This document shows, one piece after another, positions 30,995-39,693 of a stretch of DNA of 64,000 bases. A program made the position numbers and the translations under genes. The first letter of the stretch is position 1; each line of letters opens with the position of its first letter. The notes under the pieces were generated by a model. That model was not told the origin of the DNA and ran no database searches. It saw only the letters and a program-made list of their open reading frames with translations. Origin of the DNA: Sphingomonas sp. (GTDB lineage Bacteria; Pseudomonadota; Alphaproteobacteria; Sphingomonadales; Sphingomonadaceae); the NCBI GenBank assembly GCA_019635535.1, contig JAHBZH010000001.1, positions 1,206,995 through 1,270,994 of the forward strand, in the 5' to 3' direction.

Positions 30995-31944
30995 TCACGC
31001 TGGAATGGCTCTACATCCTCGCCGGGTCGATGTTCGCGGCCTTCGCTTTGCTCAGCCTGCTCGACCGCAAGTCGAAGAAGCGGTTCGGCAATGCCGCCTT
31101 CTGGGGGTTGATGGCGACGAGCCTGCTCGCCGGATCGCGGCTGGGCGATTTCAACAACGGCCTGCTCGTGCTCGGGCTGGTCGGCCTGGCCGGCTTCGGT
31201 TTCATCGGGCCGGGCAGCCCGAAGACGACCAGCGAGAAGGAGCGGATCGCCTTCGCCGAGATACGCGGCAACAAGCTGTTCCTGCCCGCGCTCATCATCC
31301 CGGCCGTCGCCCTGTTCGGCACGCTCGCTTATTATTACACGCCCTTCGGCCAGTCCGGGCTCTTCGAGGAGCGGCGCGAGACCTATATCCTGCTGGGCGC
31401 CGGCGTGCTGCTCGCCATCCTCGTCATCTTCGTCTGGCTGAAGCCGCCGGCGATCGCGCCGCTGGAGGAGGGACGCCGGCTGATCGATTCGATCGGCTGG
31501 GCCGCCGTGCTGCCGCAGATGCTGGCGGCGCTGGGCGTCGTCTTCGCGGCGGCGGGCGTCGGTACGATCATCGGCGATGCCACCCGCGCGGCGATCCCGC
31601 CCGGCAGCGTCTTCCTCACCGTCGCCGTGTTCGGCATCGGCATGGCCTTGTTCACGATGATCATGGGCAATGCCTTCGCCGCCTTCCCGGTCATGGCCGC
31701 CGCAATCGGCGTGCCGCTGCTGATCACTGGCTATGGCGGCGATCCGGCGGTGGTCGGCGCGATCGGGATGCTGGCCGGCTTCTGCGGGACTTTGATGACG
31801 CCGATGGCGGCCAATTTCAACATCGTCCCCGCCGCCCTGCTGGAGCTCAAGGACCGCAACGGCGTGGTGAAGATGCAGGTGGCGACCGCGCTGCCCTTGC
31901 TCGCGATCAACATCGGCTTCATCTACTGGTTCGCGTTCCGATGA
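30991..31944 (+). CDS. DUF979 membrane protein
   Basis: A 317-residue integral membrane protein with eight or nine hydrophobic segments, matching DUF979: ITLEWLYILAGSMFAAFALLS at the start, GMALFTMIMGNAFAAFPVMAAAIG in the middle (quoted in part) and LAGFCGTLMTPMAANFN near the end. The last two resemble transport-core motifs of large permease families. It overlaps DUF969 by four bases, so the two are probably made together as one complex. Confidence 0.83.
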   Translation: MITLEWLYILAGSMFAAFALLSLLDRKSKKRFGNAAFWGLMATSLLAGSRLGDFNNGLLVLGLVGLAGFGFIGPGSPKTTSEKERIAFAEIRGNKLFLPALIIPAVALFGTLAYYYTPFGQSGLFEERRETYILLGAGVLLAILVIFVWLKPPAIAPLEEGRRLIDSIGWAAVLPQMLAALGVVFAAAGVGTIIGDATRAAIPPGSVFLTVAVFGIGMALFTMIMGNAFAAFPVMAAAIGVPLLITGYGGDPAVVGAIGMLAGFCGTLMTPMAANFNIVPAALLELKDRNGVVKMQVATALPLLAINIGFIYWFAFR

Positions 31945-31950
31945 ATTTTT

Positions 31951-32037
31951 CCGTCATGCTGAACTTGTTTCAGCATCCATCGACGAGCAGCGGTGCGGAT
32001 GGAAATATGGACCCTGAAACAAAGTTCAGGGTGACGG
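31951..32037. repeat. Dispersed palindromic repeat after DUF979
   Basis: Outer arms at 31951-31980 and 32007-32037 pair through CCGTCA/TGACGG and CCAT/ATGG. Each arm is itself a hairpin (TGCTGAA..TTCAGCA and CCCTGAA..TTCAGGG). The type, with CTGAACTTGTTTCAG, is widely dispersed in sphingomonad genomes. Its right edge merges into the ribosome site of the next gene. Confidence 0.8.
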
Positions 32038-32045
32038 AGAAATTG

Positions 32046-33035
32046 ATGACTCATCGCCTCACTCCTGAAATCGCCAGCCGCTTCGCCGGCATCGCGCTTG
32101 GCCATGTCAGCAAGGAATATCCGCACAAGCTCGATCATGTGATGGACGGGCCGGAGGACGTGCTGGGGCCGAAGGCGCTGCACCCGATCTTCTACGGCAG
32201 CTTCGATTGGCACAGCTGCGTCCACGGCTACTGGCTGCTGGCGCGGTTGCTGCGGCTTTACCCGGACATGCCGGAAAGTGTCCGGATCCGGACGTTGCTG
32301 GACGAGATGATCGCGGGCGAAAAAGTCGCGGGCGAGCTGGCCTATCTGGACCGCGCCTATACGGGCGGGTTCGAGCGGCCTTATGGCTGGGGCTGGCTGC
32401 TCGCGCTCCATGTCGAATTGCAGCGGCACGACCGGCATTGGGCGGACGAGCTGGCGCCGCTGGCGCGGGCCTTCGCCGATCGTTTCCATCTCTACCTGCC
32501 CAAGCTCACCTACCCGATCCGGGTCGGCACCCATTTCAACACCGCCTTCGCGGCGATCCTCGCGCTCGAATGGGCGGGGGATAACGATCCCGCCCTGGCC
32601 GACCTGATCAGGGCACGGGCGCAGGAGCATTTCGGCGCGGATCGCGGCTGCCAGGCCTGGGAGCCGGGCGGCGACGAATTTCTGTCCTCCGCGCTCACCG
32701 AGGCGCTGCTCATGCGCCGCGCGCTGCCGGCGGCGGCGTTCCGGCCCTGGTTCGACGCCTTCCTGCCCGATCTGGGCGACGGCTTGCCCGCCAGCCTGTT
32801 CACACCGGCCTTCGTCTCCGACCGATCGGACGGCAAGATCGCCCATCTCGACGGCACCAACCTGTCGCGCGCCTGGTGCTGGCGCGGCATCGCGGACGCG
32901 CTGCCGCCGGCGCTTGCGGCCAAGGCGCGCGAAACGGCCGACGCCCATCTCGACGCCAGCCTGCCGCATGTCGCGGGCGACTATATGGGCGAGCACTGGC
33001 TGGCGACCTTCGCGCTGCTCGCGCTGGAGGCTTAG
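32046..33035 (+). CDS. DUF2891 protein
   Basis: A 329-residue soluble protein of the DUF2891 family. Characteristic segments are SKEYPHKLDHVMDGPED, FYGSFDWHSCVHGYW, RPYGWGWLLAL, VGTHFNTAFAA and a C-terminal LDGTNLSRAWCW. The many conserved aromatic and His residues and the helical pattern suggest an alpha/alpha-barrel enzyme. No signal peptide is seen. The start is the ATG at 32046, with GGAGA supplied by the end of the upstream repeat. It is probably the last gene of the 5-oxoproline operon. Its reaction is unknown. Confidence 0.8.
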   Translation: MTHRLTPEIASRFAGIALGHVSKEYPHKLDHVMDGPEDVLGPKALHPIFYGSFDWHSCVHGYWLLARLLRLYPDMPESVRIRTLLDEMIAGEKVAGELAYLDRAYTGGFERPYGWGWLLALHVELQRHDRHWADELAPLARAFADRFHLYLPKLTYPIRVGTHFNTAFAAILALEWAGDNDPALADLIRARAQEHFGADRGCQAWEPGGDEFLSSALTEALLMRRALPAAAFRPWFDAFLPDLGDGLPASLFTPAFVSDRSDGKIAHLDGTNLSRAWCWRGIADALPPALAAKARETADAHLDASLPHVAGDYMGEHWLATFALLALEA

Positions 33036-33077
33036 GCGATCCCATAGGCCGAAAAACGTCGGTATGGTTTACAACCC

Positions 33078-33095
33078 GTTAACCGTTAACCTTAA
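33078..33095. promoter_or_regulatory. CtrA-like TTAACC boxes
   Basis: Tandem GTTAACC GTTAACC followed by TTAA, 49 to 66 bases before the next gene. It contains the half-site of the alphaproteobacterial cell-cycle regulator CtrA, but the TTAA spacing is not the standard seven bases. Confidence 0.3.
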
Positions 33096-33143
33096 TTCCC
33101 GCGCATTTGCGTCGCTGGCCCGGTCCTTGCTGCCGTACGGGCG

Positions 33144-33407
33144 ATGCTGCGACGGATTGGCAGATTGTTCGTCATCAAGACGCGCTGGGAGGCGATGCTC
33201 GTGATCTACGCGCTCGCCTTGGGCGCGATCGAACGCGGGCGCCATTATCTCGAAGTCTATCCCGGAATCTTCGGCTGGCTGCTCGCCGCGGCCTGCACCG
33301 GCGCGGTCTTCCTGGCCGGGGCGCGGCTGATGGAATTCACTCGGCCGGACAATCGCGAACGTCGCCGCAAGGGCGACCTCGATCACGTTCGCCAAGAATT
33401 GGCGTAA
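33144..33407 (+). CDS. Small membrane protein, sphingomonad type
   Basis: An 87-residue protein with two predicted membrane helices (AMLVIYALALGAIERG and FGWLLAAACTGAVFLAGARL) and a basic N-terminus. The C-terminus is charged. I believe similar proteins are conserved in sphingomonads, but I know no function. The start is the ATG at 33144 with only a weak ribosome site. Confidence 0.6.
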   Translation: MLRRIGRLFVIKTRWEAMLVIYALALGAIERGRHYLEVYPGIFGWLLAAACTGAVFLAGARLMEFTRPDNRERRRKGDLDHVRQELA

Positions 33408-33463
33408 TTTCCCAAATCGCGGCAGCGCCGTATCGCGCTTGGCGCTCCTGAAAAATCAGAAAA

Positions 33464-33479
33464 TGGCGGAAATCCGCCA
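33464..33479. promoter_or_regulatory. Palindrome upstream of the sigma-54 promoter
   Basis: A perfect 16-bp palindrome, TGGCGGAAATCCGCCA, is centred about 20 bases before the -24 element. A second dyad, CTGAAAAATCAG, lies at 33448-33459. It may be a regulator site, although enhancer sites for sigma-54 promoters usually lie farther upstream. It could also be part of the hairpin ending the previous gene. Confidence 0.4.
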
Positions 33480-33489
33480 GAAAATCCGT

Positions 33490-33506
33490 TTGGCACGGCT
33501 CTTGTT
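33490..33506 (+). promoter_or_regulatory. Sigma-54 promoter of the psp operon
   Basis: TTGGCACGGCTCTTGTT matches the sigma-54 consensus (TGGCAC at -24, TTGC at -12) at every conserved base except T for C in the -12 box. It lies 47 bases before the first gene of the psp operon, and phage-shock operons are classically sigma-54 dependent. Confidence 0.8.
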
Positions 33507-33552
33507 ATTCTTTGGGCAACAATTTCAACGCGACGCACAAAGGAGCAAGGCC

Positions 33553-33711
33553 ATGACCAAGCTGAACCAGATCGCCCGCACCGCCACCGCCGCCATCGGC
33601 GCGTTGGTCATCTCCACCGCCTGCGTGGCCGCCGCCGTCGGCCCGGCGACCGGCAATGCCGCCGCCCCCGTGGCTTACGCCTCCGCTTCGGTCCAGGCCA
33701 CCAACGCCTGA
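33553..33711 (+). CDS. 52-residue exported peptide heading the psp operon
   Basis: A very small gene behind AAAGGAG at 33539. The product begins TKLNQIARTATAAIGALVIS, a signal peptide or membrane helix, then an Ala/Val/Pro-rich tail of about 25 residues. It is the first gene after the sigma-54 promoter and 87 bases before pspA. A single Cys near residue 24 (STACVAA) does not form a clear lipobox. I do not know a described family; it may be an envelope-stress peptide. Confidence 0.55.
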   Translation: MTKLNQIARTATAAIGALVISTACVAAAVGPATGNAAAPVAYASASVQATNA

Positions 33712-33798
33712 CCCGAAGCCCGGCGGCCGGGATGCCGCCCACCCCCATGCGTCCCGGCCGCCCTTAGTCGATCCGCCTCCGCCAAGGACCACCCGCCA

Positions 33799-34470
33799 AT
33801 GAGCATCTTCTCCCGCACCCGCGACATCATCGCCGCCAACGTGATCGACCTGGTCGAACGGTCGAACGATCCGGCGAAGACGATCCGCGTGGTCATCCTC
33901 GAGATGGAAGAGACTTTGGTCGAAGTCCGGGCCTCGGCGGCGCGCAGCATCGCCGACCAGAAGGAGAAGCGCCGGCAGATCGCGCAGCTCGCCACGCTCC
34001 AGGAGAGCTGGACCGAGCGCGCGGAGCTCGCGCTCTCCCGCGGCCGCGACGATCTCGCCCGCGCCGCTTTGATGGAGAAGGAGAAGCTCACCGACCTGGC
34101 CGACGAGCTGACGCGGGAAGTCGCCGAGATCGACGCGGCGCTGCGCGCGTCCGAGGCGGACATCACCAAGCTCCAGGCCAAGCTGCGCGAGGCGCGCAGC
34201 CGCCAGGCGGCGATCGCGACCCGGATCGAAAGCGCGGAGAACCGCGTGCGGATGCGCGAAATGTATGCCGGCTCGCGCGTCGAAGAGGCATTTTCCAGCT
34301 TCGCCCTGCTCGAGCGTCAGGCGGACCTCGCCGAAGGCCATGCCGAAGCGCTGGCGCTCGCCGCGCCGCCCAAGTCGCTCGAGGAGGAGATCGCCGAATT
34401 GAAGGTCGCCGAACGGGTCGATGCCGAGCTTGAGGCGATGAAGGCCCGGGTGCGGAAGGAAGCGGCATGA
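33799..34470 (+). CDS. pspA: Phage shock protein A
   Basis: A 223-residue PspA/IM30 protein that coats and protects the inner membrane and normally restrains the PspF activator. The family start is visible (GIFSR-like SIFSRTRDIIAANVIDLVE), followed by long coiled coils (ILEMEETLVEVRASAARSIA, KLQAKLREARSRQ). The length is normal. Its stop overlaps pspB by four bases. No pspF gene lies next to it, unlike the enterobacterial layout. Confidence 0.96.
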   Translation: MSIFSRTRDIIAANVIDLVERSNDPAKTIRVVILEMEETLVEVRASAARSIADQKEKRRQIAQLATLQESWTERAELALSRGRDDLARAALMEKEKLTDLADELTREVAEIDAALRASEADITKLQAKLREARSRQAAIATRIESAENRVRMREMYAGSRVEEAFSSFALLERQADLAEGHAEALALAAPPKSLEEEIAELKVAERVDAELEAMKARVRKEAA

Positions 34471-34817
34471 CGTTTTCGATCGACGGCACCGATATCGGCC
34501 AGGCGATCGAATTGGCGATCGTCGTCGGCACCATCGTGATGATGGCGATCGGGGCGTTCGTGGTCTGGCTGATGGTCCGTCCGCCGCGCCATGTACGCGA
34601 GGAGCGCCGGCAGCGGGGACGCAAGCCGGAGGCGCGGGAGATCGATGCCGCGACCGCCGAGGAGATGGTCCGCCTGATCGAACGGATGGAGGACCGGCTG
34701 GCGGTGCTGGAACGCGCCGTGGGCGACGTCAACGAGACGCCGCGTCGGATCGAGCCGCGCGGGCAAGAGCTGTTTGAAGCGGGCGAGAAGAGCCCGGAGA
34801 CGAGGAGGGTGAAATGA
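34467..34817 (+). CDS. pspB: Phage shock protein B-like
   Basis: A 116-residue protein: a membrane helix (IELAIVVGTIVMMAIGAFVVWLMV, quoted in part) and a cytoplasmic coiled coil (TAEEMVRLIERMEDRLAVLE). The second half matches the PspB pattern of a leucine-heptad helix, though this protein is longer than the 75-residue enterobacterial PspB. With PspC it senses membrane stress and binds PspA. It is coupled to pspA and pspC by four-base overlaps. Confidence 0.85.
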   Translation: MTFSIDGTDIGQAIELAIVVGTIVMMAIGAFVVWLMVRPPRHVREERRQRGRKPEAREIDAATAEEMVRLIERMEDRLAVLERAVGDVNETPRRIEPRGQELFEAGEKSPETRRVK

Positions 34818-35158
34818 GCATGCGGGGCGTGAAGTTCGAGCTGGACCGGGACGAGGGCAAGCTGCTCGGCGTGTGTGCCGGAATCGCCCGGACGACCGGC
34901 GTGGATGCGACCGTGGTGCGCATCGGCGTGGTGCTGATCGCCTTGTTCGCGAGCTTCACCGTCGCACTCGTCGCCTATTGCGGCCTGGCCGCCTACGGCC
35001 ATTTCCAGGGCCGGGGCGGCAATCGGGAGCGGATCGGGGCGCGCGACGAGGCATCGCCGGACCGGCTGCGGCGCGACGAGCTGCGGCTGCGCGCGATCGA
35101 GACCTGTTCGGCCAGCGCCAACAGCCGCCTCGCCCGCGAGATCGAAGACCTGCGCTGA
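34814..35158 (+). CDS. pspC: Phage shock protein C
   Basis: A 114-residue PspC-domain membrane protein: KFELDRDEGKLLGVCAGIAR, then GVDATVVRIGVVLIALFAS and a following hydrophobic stretch (VALVAYCGLAAYG). The C-terminal part is a charged helix (DRLRRDELRLRAIE). It forms the stress-sensing complex with PspB. Length and domain order are normal for alphaproteobacteria. Confidence 0.93.
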   Translation: MSMRGVKFELDRDEGKLLGVCAGIARTTGVDATVVRIGVVLIALFASFTVALVAYCGLAAYGHFQGRGGNRERIGARDEASPDRLRRDELRLRAIETCSASANSRLAREIEDLR

Positions 35159-35185
35159 TCGAGAATTGAAGAGAGGGAGGAGGAC

Positions 35186-35419
35186 ATGGACGAGATCATG
35201 ACCACCGTCACCCTGGCGAGCTTCGCCCTGACCGGCCTGTGCGTCACCGTCGTGGCGGGCCTGAAAGGCTGGCAGGGCTGGCTTGAGGTCAAGCGGATGG
35301 AGCTGAGCGGCGTGGGCCGGCGCGAGCCGCGTGGCGCGGCGGCCGACCTGATCGAGATGGCGGACCTGAAAGAGCGGGTGCGCAAGCTGGAATCGATCGC
35401 GGCCTGCATCGATCCCTAG
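35186..35419 (+). CDS. Small membrane-anchored coiled-coil protein
   Basis: A 77-residue protein with one N-terminal membrane helix (TVTLASFALTGLCVTVVAGL) and a short helical C-terminus (EMADLKERVRKLESIAACI). GGGAGGAGG lies just before the ATG at 35186. It is the last gene of the psp operon, 27 bases after pspC, and may act in the same complex; I do not recognise it as PspD. Confidence 0.6.
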   Translation: MDEIMTTVTLASFALTGLCVTVVAGLKGWQGWLEVKRMELSGVGRREPRGAAADLIEMADLKERVRKLESIAACIDP

Positions 35420-35437
35420 GTTTCCCCGAGCGGGGAC

Positions 35438-35468
35438 GGGCCTCTCCCACCTCTCAGGGGAGAGGCCC
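35438..35468. terminator. Hairpin between convergent genes
   Basis: A perfect 11-bp stem, GGGCCTCTCCC with GGGAGAGGCCC, and a 9-base loop lie between the end of the psp operon and the end of the convergent phosphatase gene. There is no T-run on either strand, so termination is inferred from position; it may instead be a dispersed repeat. Confidence 0.5.
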
Positions 35469-35471
35469 TAT

Positions 35472-38378
<2,907 letters not shown>

Positions 38379-38385
38379 GACGGCC

Positions 38386-39684
38386 ATGGCGCGCTACCAA
38401 TTCAAGCTGCCCGACATCGGCGAAGGCATCGCCGAGGCCGAGATCGTCGCCTGGCATATCAAGGTCGGCGACACGGTCGGCGAGGACCAGCAGATCGCCG
38501 ACATGATGACCGACAAGGCGACGGTGGAGATGGAAAGCCCGGTCGCCGGGAAGGTGGTGAGTCTGGCCGGTGAGGTGGGCGACCAGATTCCGATCGGATC
38601 GGTGCTGGTCGAATTCGAGGTTGAGGGCGAGGCGCCGGCGGAAGAGGCGCGCGAAGATACGGTGGCGCTGTCCGATGGGCTGGTGGAGCCGACCGAGGCG
38701 CAGGAAAAGGCGATTCCGGTGGTGAATGAAGCCCCCGCCGTTCGCCCTGAGCCTGTCGAAGGGCTGCCTTCTTCAAAAGAGGAAGGAAAGGGCTTCGACA
38801 AGCTCAGCCCGAACGGGGAGGGGGCGAAGAAGGCCGTCCAGGCCTCCCCCGCCGTGCGCCAGCGGGCGCGCGATCTGGGGATCGATCTCACCCGGGTGAA
38901 ATATGCCGGCGATCGCGTCCGCCACGCCGATCTCGACGCCTATCTTCTCTACAATGGCGGTGGGGTTGCGGGTGGCCCTGTGCCGCGCCGGGCGGACGAG
39001 ACGATCAAGGTGGTGGGCCTGCGCCGCAAGATCGCAGAGAACATGCAGGAGGCGAAGCGCCGCATCCCGCATTTCACCCTGGTCGAGGAATATGACGTCA
39101 CCGCGCTGGAGCAGACCCGCGCGATGATGAACCGGGACCGGGGCGACAATCCCAAGCTCACCATGCTGCCCTTCCTGATCACCGCCTTCGCGCGGATGCT
39201 GGCCAGATATCCGCAGATCAACGCGACCTATGACGACGACGCGCAGGTCGTCACCCGCCACGGCGCGGTCCATATGGGCATGGCGACGCAGACGCCGAAC
39301 GGCCTGATGGTCGCCGTCATCCGCGACGCGCAGGGCCGTGATCTGTGGAACCTCGCCGCCGAGGTGGCGCGCCTCGCCGACGCGGCGCGGACCGGCAAGG
39401 CGAGCCGCGAGGAGCTGTCGGGATCGACCTTCACCATCTCCAGCCTCGGCCCGATGGGCGGCATCACCTCGACGCCGGTCATCAACCGGCCCGAGGTCGG
39501 CATCGTCGCGGTCAACAAGGTGCGCGAGGCGCCGGTCGTGGTGGACGGCGATCTGGAGATCAGGAAGCTGATGAACTTGTCGCTGTCCTGCGATCACCGC
39601 GTGGTGGACGGCTGGGACGCGGCCGAGTTCATGCGCGATCTGAAGGGCCTGATCGAGAACCCGCTGAAGCTGCTGTCGACCTGA
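38386..39684 (+). CDS. bkdB: Branched-chain 2-oxoacid dehydrogenase E2
   Basis: The dihydrolipoamide acyltransferase core, 432 residues. The order is: one lipoyl domain with the lipoylated Lys in MTDKATVEM (about residue 44), a linker, an E3-binding domain (SPAVRQRARDLGIDLTRV), and the catalytic domain ending SLSCDHRVVDGWDAAEF with the active His and Asp. Residues 118-144 of the linker are encoded by a palindromic repeat (peptides VRPEPVEG and FDKLSPNG). No E3 gene follows, so lipoamide dehydrogenase must come from elsewhere. Confidence 0.95.
   Translation: MARYQFKLPDIGEGIAEAEIVAWHIKVGDTVGEDQQIADMMTDKATVEMESPVAGKVVSLAGEVGDQIPIGSVLVEFEVEGEAPAEEAREDTVALSDGLVEPTEAQEKAIPVVNEAPAVRPEPVEGLPSSKEEGKGFDKLSPNGEGAKKAVQASPAVRQRARDLGIDLTRVKYAGDRVRHADLDAYLLYNGGGVAGGPVPRRADETIKVVGLRRKIAENMQEAKRRIPHFTLVEEYDVTALEQTRAMMNRDRGDNPKLTMLPFLITAFARMLARYPQINATYDDDAQVVTRHGAVHMGMATQTPNGLMVAVIRDAQGRDLWNLAAEVARLADAARTGKASREELSGSTFTISSLGPMGGITSTPVINRPEVGIVAVNKVREAPVVVDGDLEIRKLMNLSLSCDHRVVDGWDAAEFMRDLKGLIENPLKLLST
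38738..38816. repeat. Dispersed palindromic repeat inside bkdB
   Basis: Arms 38738-38765 and 38789-38816 pair over most of 28 bases, with the CCC/GGG triplets exchanged between the arms. The core CCTGAGCCTGTCGAAGGGC is a familiar dispersed repeat in sphingomonads and other proteobacteria. It is translated in frame between the lipoyl and E3-binding domains. Confidence 0.8.
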
Positions 39685-39693
39685 AGCCCTGAC

